DNA from: Methanobacterium aggregans
GTDB lineage: Archaea > Methanobacteriota > Methanobacteria > Methanobacteriales > Methanobacteriaceae
NCBI RefSeq assembly: GCF_017874455.1
Contig: NZ_JAGGLN010000005.1
Location: 62,001-126,000 of the forward strand
Direction of reading: 5' to 3'
DNA length: 64,000 nucleotides
Under the pieces are notes generated by a model. It made no database searches, was not told the DNA's origin, and saw only the letters and a program-made list of their open reading frames with translations. Positions 1-8,665 of the stretch are shown here, piece by piece (positions within the stretch are counted from its first letter, which is position 1; the number at the start of each line of letters is the position of its first letter). The translations under genes and the position numbers were made by a program.

Positions 1-833
1 CTCAGATTTACAACAAACTCTTCGGGCACATGCCCCCTGAAACTGGTGTTCCATTCTCTAGGATCTACGGAAAGATAATGAAGCACCTTAGGGATGAAGA
101 CAAAACCCTGGTTGTTGCACTGGACGATGTGAACTACCTCTTCCACAGTAAAAATGCAAATAAGATATTCTATGATATACTTAGGGCCCATGAAGAATTT
201 AAAGGTGTCAGAACAGGAGTATTTGCAATCCTCTCAGATATAGAGTTCCGTTACATGCTGGATAAAAACGTTAACTCTGTTTTCATACCTCAAGAAGTTA
301 TATTCGATCCCTACTCACCCAGTGAGATGAGGGACATACTCAAGGATAGGATAAAAGCAGGTTTTTATCCTGATGTGATATCCGATGATATCCTTGATAT
401 GATAGTGGAGCAGGCATCGTCTGCTGGAGATTTAAGAATTGGAATAGATCTTTTAAGGGTCAGTGGAAATTTTGCAGAGGCAGATGCCTCAAAGATCATC
501 GAGAAAAAGCATGTGCTTGAAGCAATGAAGAGCACGGGTTCTGTGAGTCTTAAAAGTACCCTGAAAACATTATCAGATGATGAAAAAACGCTTCTGAAGG
601 TTATAGCTGAATCTGGAGAGGATGATCTGATTGCAGGTGACATCTACAATTCCTTCAAGATACGAACCTCAACAAGCTATGCTTCATTCGACCGCACCCT
701 TAACAAACTCGAATTCTTAAGGTTGATAGACACAAAATTCACAGGTAAAGGTGTAAAAGGTAATTCACGCCTGGTAATATTAAGATTTAACCCTAAAGAG
801 ATAGAAAAATGTTTAAAAAATGTTGGGGCATGA
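1..833 (+). CDS. cdc6: Orc1/Cdc6 replication initiator, 5' end outside window
   Basis: Origin-binding AAA+ ATPase that marks replication origins and helps load MCM. The frame is already open at base 3, so the N-terminal part with Walker A lies before the window. Visible in order: a Walker B strand (LVVALDDVN), the sensor-2 helix of the AAA+ lid (GDLRIGIDLLR), and a C-terminal winged-helix region of about 90 residues starting near TLSDDEKTLLK, which in this family contacts origin DNA. The DDVN form of Walker B differs from the common DE[AV]D, which may mark one paralogue (inference). It ends two bases before a convergent minus-strand frame. The family call is firm; which Cdc6 paralogue it is cannot be told. 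Confidence 0.9.
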   Translation, partial: QIYNKLFGHMPPETGVPFSRIYGKIMKHLRDEDKTLVVALDDVNYLFHSKNANKIFYDILRAHEEFKGVRTGVFAILSDIEFRYMLDKNVNSVFIPQEVIFDPYSPSEMRDILKDRIKAGFYPDVISDDILDMIVEQASSAGDLRIGIDLLRVSGNFAEADASKIIEKKHVLEAMKSTGSVSLKSTLKTLSDDEKTLLKVIAESGEDDLIAGDIYNSFKIRTSTSYASFDRTLNKLEFLRLIDTKFTGKGVKGNSRLVILRFNPKEIEKCLKNVGA

Positions 834-834
834 T

Positions 835-1023
835 CTAGGCACCTATAGGTATGTTGGAGTTGGGGCATGCAGCCACACAGAGTATGCTTGTTATCAGAAC
901 AACCATAACAAAGCATAGAAATATGCATGACCTTAAATCAAGGTAGTTTAGGCCGAGGTATTCAAAAACGTTTGATCTTTTTTTAAGGTTGGGTACTGTA
1001 GGTTTCCCATAAATTCTCTGCAT
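835..1023 (-). CDS. Small membrane protein of unknown function, 62 aa
   Basis: Not recognised. The predicted protein has a basic N-terminal half (MQRIYGKPTVPNLKKRSNV) and one hydrophobic helix near residues 33-53, followed by a short tail with a cysteine and prolines. An ATG is preceded at good spacing by a perfect GGAGG ribosome site, and a TATA-like stretch lies about 30 bases before the ATG; these support a real gene. It converges tail to tail with cdc6. Codon evidence is weak because the gene is so short. It could be a tail-anchored protein; no function is proposed. Confidence 0.45.
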   Translation of the reverse strand: MQRIYGKPTVPNLKKRSNVFEYLGLNYLDLRSCIFLCFVMVVLITSILCVAACPNSNIPIGA

Positions 1024-1159
1024 TTTTTAGTTCCTCCTTCTGTATTTATAATGATACTCGTGCTGGAACTTACTTAAAGGAAGAGATGGAGAGCGCTTGA
1101 TAAGTAATTGTATTCATGAGAAAGCTGTTTCAAAGGCGTCCACAAAAAATCCTACAAAA

Positions 1160-1203
1160 ATTTATATCCTAACGAAAAAATACTAATTTATTAGATCGTT
1201 AGG
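1160..1203 (+). promoter_or_regulatory. Archease promoter with flanking inverted repeat
   Basis: A TATA-like stretch at about 1160-1167 lies in front of the archease gene. Just after it is an inverted repeat, CCTAACGA (1168-1175) and TCGTTAGG (1196-1203), with a smaller CTAAT/ATTAG dyad (1183-1194) in its loop. The start of transcription should fall inside this structure, so it may be an operator or a leader hairpin. The role is inferred. Confidence 0.4.
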
Positions 1204-1290
1204 GATACAAATTCATCAGTTGAAATAGGATCACTCAGATGATCAACAGAAATTTCTCCCCTATTTTTAAAAGATTTAAGAGGTTAAACT

Positions 1291-1764
1291 GTGGAAATTA
1301 AAGATAATAATAAGTCCAACTCTCATCCATCACTAAAATTTGAATTTTTTGATGTAACTGCAGATGTTGGGTACAGGGCATATGGAAAAACCCTTAACCA
1401 GGCATTTGAAAATGCTGCACTTGCAATGTTTGAGGTTATGACAGACACCAACCACATAAAACCTGAGCTCCTGAGGAAGATCACTTTAAAATCAGAAGAT
1501 GAAGAAGCACTGCTCTATGACTGGCTTTCAGAACTCCTGTTTTTCCACGACTCAGAGTACCTGGTTTTCTCCAGATTCAACGTTGAGATCAGTGATAAAA
1601 TGGAAGATGGAGAAAAGGTTTTCCTTTTGGAGGCTGTAGCGGAGGGTCAAGAGTTTGACCCGGATGTCCATGAGAGAAGGGATGAAGTCAAGGCAGCAAC
1701 CTATCATATGATGGATATACAAAAGAAAAATGGATATATGTTACAGGTCATACTAGATATATAA
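1291..1764 (+). CDS. Archease, RtcB ligase cofactor
   Basis: Archease speeds guanylylation of the RNA ligase RtcB and gives it multiple turnover during tRNA splicing and RNA repair. The 157-residue protein has the family opening (FEFFDVTADVGYRAYGKTLNQAFENAALAMFEVM), the central LLYDWLSELLFFHDSE segment and the conserved end (EVKAATYHMM), matching the usual length. The start is a GTG with AGAGGT placed upstream. The next gene on the same strand is rtcB, 247 bases on, a pairing known from many archaea. The long gap and the TATA-like bases before rtcB suggest that the two can also be transcribed separately. Confidence 0.93.
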   Translation: MEIKDNNKSNSHPSLKFEFFDVTADVGYRAYGKTLNQAFENAALAMFEVMTDTNHIKPELLRKITLKSEDEEALLYDWLSELLFFHDSEYLVFSRFNVEISDKMEDGEKVFLLEAVAEGQEFDPDVHERRDEVKAATYHMMDIQKKNGYMLQVILDI

Positions 1765-2011
1765 TAGTTCTTGTAAATAGAAAATTTTTATAAAACCTTA
1801 ATACCAAATATTTAACAGTTATTTTAACCATAAACTCCCTAGAATCTTTTCAAAGGAATTCATGTTAATGGGGAGTGCAGTTAAAATATGATCAGAGGTT
1901 TTTAATCCAATTTCGGGGCTCAAATCAATTAAATTCATGAAAATTGTTTAAATAGATTTGTTTAAGTATTATTTCTTTAAAAAAGAATCTACTATTTTGG
2001 AGAGTCATATT

Positions 2012-3460
2012 ATGGTCGCAGACGAAAATTTAAGTAAAGTAAGAGATTGTGTATGGGAAATTTCAACCAGCTACAAAAAGGGTATGAGGGTTCCAGGGAG
2101 GATTTACCTGGATGATGAGGCCATAAAAACAGTTGAAAAGGGAGCACTGGATCAAGTGGCCAATGTTGCGTGTCTGCCAGGTATCCAGAAATTTTCAATA
2201 GGTCTTCCTGACATACACTTCGGCTACGGCTTCAGTATAGGTGGAGTTGGGGCTTTCAGTGCAAGAAATGGAGTTATAAGTCCCGGGGGGGTGGGTTTTG
2301 ACATAAACTGTGGTGTAAGGCTTGTCAGAACCAACCTCACAGAAGATGATGTTAAACCCCGGATGAAAGAACTTCTGGATACTCTCTTTAGAAACGTGCC
2401 ATCAGGAGTTGGAAGCAAGGGTAAAATAAGGCTTAAAGAGGGAGAAATCAATGATGTTCTTAACCTCGGTGCAAGCTGGGCTGTTGAAAATGGATATGGC
2501 TGGGAATCCGACCTTGAATACCTTGAGGAGAATGGAAGAATGGATGAAGCAGATTCCTCCAAGGTCAGTGACAAGGCCAAGAAGAGGGGAATACCCCAGC
2601 TTGGATCCCTTGGATCTGGAAACCACTTCCTGGAAATACAGAGGATGGATGAGATCTTCGATGAAAAAGCTGCAAAAACCTTTGGAATAGAGGAAGGCCA
2701 GATAACAGTCATGATCCATTCAGGTTCCAGGGGATGCGGCCATCAAATATGCTCAGACTACCTCAGAACCATGGACAAGGCCTACAAGAAGTACAAGATA
2801 AACCTCCCAGATAGACAGCTTGCATGTGCACCTGCAGATTCAGAGGAAGCACAGGACTACTTCCAGGCAATGGCAGCTGCAGCAAACTACGCATGGACCA
2901 ACAGGCAGATGATAGTTCATTGGGTAAGGGAATCCTTTGAACAGGTCTTCAAACAGGATGCAGAAGACATGAACATGGGAATAGTCTACGATGTAGCCCA
3001 CAACATAGCCAAGAAGGAAACACATAAAATAAAGGGTTATGATATGGAGCTTTACGTCCACAGGAAAGGAGCAACCCGGGCATTTGGTCCTGGAAGAGAA
3101 GAAATCCCAGCAAAGTACAGGGATGTTGGACAGCCAGTACTTTTGCCTGGAACAATGGGAACAGCATCATACGTACTCCACGGTACAGAAACTGCAATGG
3201 AAGAAACATTTGGATCAACGGCACATGGTGCAGGACGTTTAATGAGTCGTGCCGGTGCAAAAAGAGAATTCAGGGGAGAAGAAGTTAAAAAACTTCTTGC
3301 AGATAAAGGAATACTCATAAGGGCTAATTCCATGCCTGTTGTGGCTGAAGAAGCCCCAGGTGCATACAAAGATGTTGATCAGGTTGTTCAGATTGCCCAT
3401 GAATCAGGAATATCAAGTCTTGTAGGTAAAATGGTACCACTTGGAGTTGCAAAGGGATAA
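2012..3460 (+). CDS. rtcB: tRNA-splicing ligase RtcB
   Basis: Joins RNA 2',3'-cyclic phosphate (via 3'-phosphate) to 5'-OH ends using GTP and Mn2+, sealing tRNA exons after intron removal. Family motifs in order: SPGGVGFDINCGVRL (metal Asp and Cys), GSGNHFLEIQ, HSGSRGCGHQ, VYDVAHN (metal His) and GSTAHGAGR, which holds the His that takes the GMP. I start at ATG 2012, preceded by GGAGAG; a longer TTG-started frame from 1958 adds 18 atypical residues. The result is 482 residues, the usual archaeal size. There is no intein, which some archaeal RtcB genes carry. The Ala before the GMP-accepting His replaces a frequent Cys. Confidence 0.96.
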   Translation: MVADENLSKVRDCVWEISTSYKKGMRVPGRIYLDDEAIKTVEKGALDQVANVACLPGIQKFSIGLPDIHFGYGFSIGGVGAFSARNGVISPGGVGFDINCGVRLVRTNLTEDDVKPRMKELLDTLFRNVPSGVGSKGKIRLKEGEINDVLNLGASWAVENGYGWESDLEYLEENGRMDEADSSKVSDKAKKRGIPQLGSLGSGNHFLEIQRMDEIFDEKAAKTFGIEEGQITVMIHSGSRGCGHQICSDYLRTMDKAYKKYKINLPDRQLACAPADSEEAQDYFQAMAAAANYAWTNRQMIVHWVRESFEQVFKQDAEDMNMGIVYDVAHNIAKKETHKIKGYDMELYVHRKGATRAFGPGREEIPAKYRDVGQPVLLPGTMGTASYVLHGTETAMEETFGSTAHGAGRLMSRAGAKREFRGEEVKKLLADKGILIRANSMPVVAEEAPGAYKDVDQVVQIAHESGISSLVGKMVPLGVAKG

Positions 3461-3543
3461 ACTTCAAATCAGTGGACTTAAATTTTTTTATACTCAATAA
3501 AAGTGAAATTTTAATCTTTAAATGGAAATCTGAAGGTGCACAG

Positions 3544-4332
3544 ATGATAGGAATAATAGGCGGTACAGGTATATATGAGATAGTTGAGATGGGTGAAGAA
3601 ATTAAAAACCAGGTTCTTCAAACACCCTACGGTGAATCACCAGAAATATCCATCTTTAAGTTACATGGAAAGACAGTTGCATTCATGCCAAGACATGCAA
3701 AGGGCCATGCAAACCCTCCGCACATGATAAACTACAGGGCAAACATATACGCACTTAAAAAGATTGGAGTGGACAGTATAATAGCCACAAATGCAGTTGG
3801 ATCACTGGATCTATCAATAGGGCCTGGAGATTTTGTTGTGCCCGATGACTTCATAGATTTCACACGTGCAAGGAATGGAACCTTCTACGACACAAGAACT
3901 GTACATGTGGATGTAACAGAACCTTACTGCCCCAATTTAAGGAATGCTTTAATATCCTCAGGAGATGTTGTGGATGGGGGAGTTTACGTCTGCACTGAAG
4001 GCCCGAGATTTGAAACTCCTGCTGAGGTTAAAATGTTCCAGAAACTGGGAGGTACAGTTGTTGGCATGACTGGCCTGCCTGAATCAGTACTTGCCCGTGA
4101 ACTTGAAATGTGCTACGCATCAATATGCACAGTATCCAACTATGCTGCATCAATATCACCTGGAAAACTCACCATAGACGAAGTCTTCCAGATAGTGGAG
4201 GATAAGCGGAATGAACTAACAGCAACCATAGCAGGTGCACTGGATAAAATATCATCCCAAAGGGACTGTGCATGTAAAGAAGCATTAAATGGTGCTGAAA
4301 TAGGGAATGGTGGGGATTCAGAGGATCTTTAA
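3544..4332 (+). CDS. MTA/MTI phosphorylase family, probably methylthioinosine type
   Basis: Purine nucleoside phosphorylase that releases the base from methylthio-nucleosides formed by radical SAM and polyamine reactions. MIGIIGGTGIYE at the N-terminus, PRHAKGH, NAVGSL and EGPRFETPAE are typical of the MtnP family. The start is ATG 3544 after AAGGTG; a longer frame adds 24 unlike residues. Where adenine-specific enzymes have a TDYDCW-type segment with Asp residues that bind N6/N7, this protein has NYAASIS. That favours 6-oxopurine substrates such as methylthioinosine, as known for the methanogen enzyme that follows a deaminase. The C-terminal tail contains CACKEA. Substrate choice is inferred. 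Confidence 0.88.
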   Translation: MIGIIGGTGIYEIVEMGEEIKNQVLQTPYGESPEISIFKLHGKTVAFMPRHAKGHANPPHMINYRANIYALKKIGVDSIIATNAVGSLDLSIGPGDFVVPDDFIDFTRARNGTFYDTRTVHVDVTEPYCPNLRNALISSGDVVDGGVYVCTEGPRFETPAEVKMFQKLGGTVVGMTGLPESVLARELEMCYASICTVSNYAASISPGKLTIDEVFQIVEDKRNELTATIAGALDKISSQRDCACKEALNGAEIGNGGDSEDL

Positions 4333-4528
4333 ATAGCAGTGGCTTCAAATCTTTTTTAAAACTTTAATCTACTTTTTTTAGGAATAATATTTTGAAGCTT
4401 CCTTTTTTCAGTTTCTAACTTTAACAATAGTTATTTAATAAATAAATGGAAAACTAAATAATGTACAAAGATCTAAATAACTACTTCAATTCACACCAAA
4501 TTTTTGAGGATTACATTATTCTCATTAA

Positions 4529-4546
4529 ACTGCCTACTTGGGCAGT
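4529..4546 (+). promoter_or_regulatory. Hairpin or operator in the nadA leader
   Basis: A perfect inverted repeat, ACTGCC and GGCAGT with a 6-base loop, ends 20 bases before the nadA ATG, inside a 230-base AT-rich gap. It is GC-rich compared with its surroundings. It may be a repressor site or an RNA hairpin controlling NAD synthesis; the role is inferred. Confidence 0.35.
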
Positions 4547-4566
4547 GAAATTATAAGGCGATTATC

Positions 4567-5481
4567 ATGTTGAATGATCTGCAAAAAGAAATCATAAAAC
4601 TCAAAGAAGAGAAAAATGCCACAATACTGGCCCATAATTATCAAACCGGCGATATACAGGAGATAGCTGATTTTATTGGTGATTCTCTGGAGTTATGTAT
4701 AAAGGCCTCTGAAATAACAGATTCCCAGCTCGTTGTATTCTGTGGTGTTGATTTCATGGCTGAAACAGCTGCAATAATCAACCCAGATAAGAAAATAGTC
4801 ATTCCTGATAAAAATTCAGAGTGTCCAATGGCCAACATGCTCCCTGTTGAAGAACTTAGGATGGCCAAGAAAAGGTACCCTGACGCAGCAGTTGTGCTCT
4901 ACGTTAACACCCTTGCAGAGGCAAAGGCTGAGGCAGACATACTCTGCACATCAGCAAATGCTGTTAAAGTTGTTGAAAGTCTTGATGAAGATTTGATACT
5001 CTTCGGACCGGATATGAACCTTGCATGGCATGTGCAGCAGCAGGTGGACAAGGAGATAATTCCTGTACCAGAACATGGGCACTGCTACGTTCACAGAATG
5101 CTCAGCCTCCATGAAATGCACAATTTAAGGGAGAAGTATCCTGATGCAGATATAATGATCCATCCAGAGAGTGACCCTGAGGTTCAGGAATTTGCAGACT
5201 ACGTTTTAAGCACTGGAGGTATGATGAGGCACGTTGCAGAATCTCCAAAACAGACCTTCATAGTGGGAACTGAATACGACCTTGTAACCAGGCTCAGAAG
5301 GGAAAATCCAAATAAAACAATTATTCCAGCATTAAATGATGCAATATGTGAAAACATGAAGCTCCACACCCTTGAAAAGGTTAAAAACTCCCTCTTAAAT
5401 GAGGAGTTCCTTGTCACAGTTCCTGAAGAAATAGCCAAAAAAGCAAGAAAAGCAATAGAACGAATGATCGAGCTTTCATAA
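4567..5481 (+). CDS. nadA: Quinolinate synthase NadA
   Basis: 4Fe-4S enzyme that condenses iminoaspartate with dihydroxyacetone phosphate to give quinolinate, a step of de novo NAD synthesis. The 304-residue length is normal. Visible motifs: HNYQTGDIQEIADFIGDS at the N-terminus, then three cysteine segments that can hold the cluster (SECPMANM, HGHCYVHRM, AICENMKLHT) and MIHPESDPEV. The start is ATG with AAGGCGAT upstream. The partner genes for iminoaspartate formation and NadC are not in the window. A GC-rich hairpin sits in its leader. Confidence 0.96.
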   Translation: MLNDLQKEIIKLKEEKNATILAHNYQTGDIQEIADFIGDSLELCIKASEITDSQLVVFCGVDFMAETAAIINPDKKIVIPDKNSECPMANMLPVEELRMAKKRYPDAAVVLYVNTLAEAKAEADILCTSANAVKVVESLDEDLILFGPDMNLAWHVQQQVDKEIIPVPEHGHCYVHRMLSLHEMHNLREKYPDADIMIHPESDPEVQEFADYVLSTGGMMRHVAESPKQTFIVGTEYDLVTRLRRENPNKTIIPALNDAICENMKLHTLEKVKNSLLNEEFLVTVPEEIAKKARKAIERMIELS

Positions 5482-5589
5482 AAGGGACCATTGAAACTAA
5501 GTATAAAACAAGTGTAGAACTAACGAATATACTCAAGAGTTAAATAAAGTGAAATCAAGGACATACGAAACAGCTGTGGTGATGAAAAC

Positions 5590-6594
5590 TTGCGAATTGA
5601 CCGCCTTGGATTAACAGGAATTGTACTGATAATTTTAGGAGGCATACTCCTTAAAACTGGTTTCATGGACAACGCAGTGGCCACAGTATTCTGGCCCATA
5701 CTTGAAGGCTCATCTGAAGGTAAAGCCGTGATACTGCTGGTTATGATGGGAAGTCTCCTGCTTTTAAGTTCCCTCATAACTTCAAGCTCCAGACTAAACC
5801 CTAAAATCTTTCCTGGAAAATGGTTCAATGGAAGGAGGTACCTTCTAATCTCCCTTGTAACCATGTTCGTTACCTGTGTGGTTGGTTTGCTCATTGAAGT
5901 ATGGATAAGACTTAAATTCAATGTTTCGTTGTTTACAGTGTTCACTGCCATGAACCCAACCCCCAGCACAACCAGCATAATGCACACCCATGTCTTCAAA
6001 TCAGTGATTGGATACATGGTGAGTTTGATGGGTGAAACTGCACCCCACCACATAAACACTGGCTTAGCAATTATCCAATACTCTTCACCCTTCGCCTTCC
6101 TTGCACTGGTATCCCTACCATTGGCATACATAGCAGGTCTGCTTGCAATGACGGGTATGAGGGATTCATATAAGGTTGTAACCTCATTTGGACTCGCAGT
6201 GGCCATCATAGGTATGATGGATGGAGGAATGTTCTCACAGCCATTTCTCATAGGATTTGGTATCCTGCTCTTCATTTACTCTGCAAAAAACAGTTTTTCT
6301 CCAAGGACACTGGTCAAACCTGTTCTGATCATATTCCTCATAATTCTTGCAGGGTTTGCAATTGAAATTGGAGGCACCAACACAGATCACTACACACTCA
6401 CAGTTATAAACCAGCATGAACCAGTTAACATGACCTCATACAACGTTACAGATGTACAGCACATTGATGATAAAACTATTTACACCCTAAAACCTTCTGG
6501 AGGAGATAAAGAAATTATTAAGAAGGTTTTTGTTGATTTCAAGGGTAAGGCAGATGGTTCCTTCATGACCTGGAACTTCTACTCTTACGTGTAG
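5590..6594 (+). CDS. Multi-pass membrane protein, unknown function
   Basis: Not recognised. The 334-residue protein has about seven hydrophobic segments, near residues 7-26, 30-45, 52-65, 77-100, 165-190, 198-225 and 240-258. A soluble C-terminal domain of about 80 residues follows (from GGTNTDHYTL), rich in Thr and Asn and probably outside the cell. A loop near residue 150 carries MGETAPHHIN, a possible metal- or proton-active histidine pair. The start is a TTG with GGTGAT eight bases upstream; an overlapping ATG is in another frame and stops quickly. It lies between nadA and a glycosyltransferase and has no clear functional partner. Confidence 0.75.
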   Translation: MRIDRLGLTGIVLIILGGILLKTGFMDNAVATVFWPILEGSSEGKAVILLVMMGSLLLLSSLITSSSRLNPKIFPGKWFNGRRYLLISLVTMFVTCVVGLLIEVWIRLKFNVSLFTVFTAMNPTPSTTSIMHTHVFKSVIGYMVSLMGETAPHHINTGLAIIQYSSPFAFLALVSLPLAYIAGLLAMTGMRDSYKVVTSFGLAVAIIGMMDGGMFSQPFLIGFGILLFIYSAKNSFSPRTLVKPVLIIFLIILAGFAIEIGGTNTDHYTLTVINQHEPVNMTSYNVTDVQHIDDKTIYTLKPSGGDKEIIKKVFVDFKGKADGSFMTWNFYSYV

Positions 6595-6768
6595 GAAATT
6601 CTGATCCATAAAATCTAATTCAAGGAGAGTTTCAAACAACCTTACTTTAAATTTAATTAAGGTTGTGCAGGGATCAAGGTTATTTATAGATCTTCAAACA
6701 CAATTTATAATCCAAGAAGATCAAATCTTTTTTTAATTCAGAAAGAATCAAATCATTCAAGGGAGAAC

Positions 6769-8565
6769 ATGAAGCTCAGTATCATCATTCCAACACACAA
6801 CGAGGAGGAGTACCTTCCAAAACTGTTGGAAAGCATTAAAAATCAAAATTTTCAGGATGACTATGAAGTCATAGTGGCAGATGCAAGTTCCACAGATAGA
6901 ACAAGGGAAATTGCAGAATCCTACAACTCCAGGGTGGTTGAAGGAGGATTACCTGCTCTTGGAAGAAACAGGGGTGCTGAAGCATCATCTGGAGAATACC
7001 TTCTCTTTTTAGACTCTGATGTGATACTCACTGAAGGTTACCTGGAATCTGCACTTGAAGAGTTCATGGAAAACGATCTTGGTATTGCCATCACACAGAT
7101 GATACCCTTAAGTGACAGCAGAATTGATAAGATATCCCATGATTTTGCCAACTTCTTCATGAGGAGTGTTGAATCCATAAAACCACATGGGGCAGGTTGT
7201 TATGGAATTTTAACAAGAAGAGAGCTTCATGATGCTGTTGGTGGTTTTGATGAGGCCATAGACTTTGGAGAGGACACAGATTACATCGAAAAAATTGCAA
7301 AGATAAGCTCCTTCAAGGTTTTAAGAAGGCCCAAACTTCTTGTTTCAATAAGACGCCTTGAAAAGGAAGGAAGAAAGGCCATAGCCTTTAAGTACGCTAA
7401 AAGCACCATATACCAGTTTTCAGGAAGGAAGATAACAGCTGAAGAATTGGACTACGACTTCGATTACTCCAATGAGAAGGTACTGACCGAGAGAACCACT
7501 GGAAAGAAGAGGATCATATACTCACTATGTGGTGAGGGAATGGGTCATGCAATACGCAGTGGAGTTGTAATAAAACACCTATCAAAGAAGTACGATGTTG
7601 TTGTTTTTGCAAGCGACAGAGCATATCAATACATCTCAAAAAAACACGACAAAGTCTATGAAATAGGTGGTTTCAACACAGTCTATGAGGACAATAAGGT
7701 CAGTAACAGCAAAACATTTGTTAAAGGAATGAAAGGACTTCCAAGTGATCTTAAAAATAATTTAAGACTTATGAATGGTGTAGTTAAGGAGTTCAAACCC
7801 CACGTTATAGTATCTGATTTTGAGTTCTATGCAAACCTCCTGAGTAAGATAGTGAAGATACCCCTTATAAGCCTGGACAACATCAGTGTTCTAACACAGT
7901 GCGAACTGGATGTTCCCAAAAAATACCGCAGCGACAGGTTAAAAGCTGAAGGAGTGGCATATTCCTTTATAACTTTACCTAAGAAGTACCTCATAACCAG
8001 CTTCTTCAGGGCACCCCTTAAAAATCCTGAAAAAGCAGTGATGTTCTCACCCATACTCCGTGAGGAAATACTGAACCTAAAACCGGAAATGGGGAAACAT
8101 ATTCTTGTTTACCAGACGAGCACGTCCAACCTGAAACTTCTGGAGCTTCTGAAGAGGGTTGGAGTTACCTGCATTGTCTATGGGTTCAACGAGGATAAAA
8201 AGGATGGAAACCTCCAATTCAAGAAGTTCAACGAGGATGAATTTTACACGGATCTTGCATCATGCAGGGCAATATTAACCAACGGAGGATTCACCCTCAT
8301 AACAGAGGCTCTTTACCTGAAAAAACCGGTTTTGAGCGTTCCTGTTAAAAAACAGTTCGAACAGATACTGAATGCCCTATACATTGAAAGGTTGGGCTAT
8401 GGAGAGTTCCATGAGGAACTGGACAGGGAACTATTGATGAATTTCCTGGAAAATCTTGACAAGTACCGGAAGGAGTTGGAAGAATCATACAAACCTGCAG
8501 GCAACCAGGAGATACTGGAAGAACTTGAGCGAACCATTGAAAAGTACGCCCTTGACTTTGATTAA
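6769..8565 (+). CDS. Two-domain glycosyltransferase: GT2 fused to a GT28-like domain
   Basis: Residues 1 to about 225 are a family-2 glycosyltransferase (SIIIPTHNEEEYLPKLLESI, the DSD metal motif at residues 82-84, GEDTDYIEK). From about residue 245 a second transferase domain follows (RIIYSLCGEGMGHAIRSG), like the MurG/UGT-type fold, with the donor-binding segment TNGGFTLITEALYLKKPVL near residue 503. Both halves look complete, so one chain may add two sugars in sequence or on one acceptor. No membrane segment is visible. The start is ATG after GGGAGA. It stands alone between two unknown genes, so the substrate cannot be told; cell-surface glycan or glycolipid synthesis is a guess. Confidence 0.85.
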   Translation: MKLSIIIPTHNEEEYLPKLLESIKNQNFQDDYEVIVADASSTDRTREIAESYNSRVVEGGLPALGRNRGAEASSGEYLLFLDSDVILTEGYLESALEEFMENDLGIAITQMIPLSDSRIDKISHDFANFFMRSVESIKPHGAGCYGILTRRELHDAVGGFDEAIDFGEDTDYIEKIAKISSFKVLRRPKLLVSIRRLEKEGRKAIAFKYAKSTIYQFSGRKITAEELDYDFDYSNEKVLTERTTGKKRIIYSLCGEGMGHAIRSGVVIKHLSKKYDVVVFASDRAYQYISKKHDKVYEIGGFNTVYEDNKVSNSKTFVKGMKGLPSDLKNNLRLMNGVVKEFKPHVIVSDFEFYANLLSKIVKIPLISLDNISVLTQCELDVPKKYRSDRLKAEGVAYSFITLPKKYLITSFFRAPLKNPEKAVMFSPILREEILNLKPEMGKHILVYQTSTSNLKLLELLKRVGVTCIVYGFNEDKKDGNLQFKKFNEDEFYTDLASCRAILTNGGFTLITEALYLKKPVLSVPVKKQFEQILNALYIERLGYGEFHEELDRELLMNFLENLDKYRKELEESYKPAGNQEILEELERTIEKYALDFD

Positions 8566-8665
8566 ACATTCAAATACCTTTTTTTACATAAAATACATAG
8601 AAGAAAAACATTTTTATTTGCATGAAGATCCATTTTAATCACAAATAAAAGGGATGATAAATTAG

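Noticed and set aside
2012..3460. Possible intein in RtcB.
   Set aside because: The length is normal and all active-site motifs are continuous. No splice-site Cys or HN pair with an insert is present.
5520..6275. A 251-codon minus-strand open frame opposite the membrane protein gene.
   Set aside because: Its composition is that of the complement of a membrane protein gene. The plus-strand gene has the ribosome site and regular hydrophobic helices.
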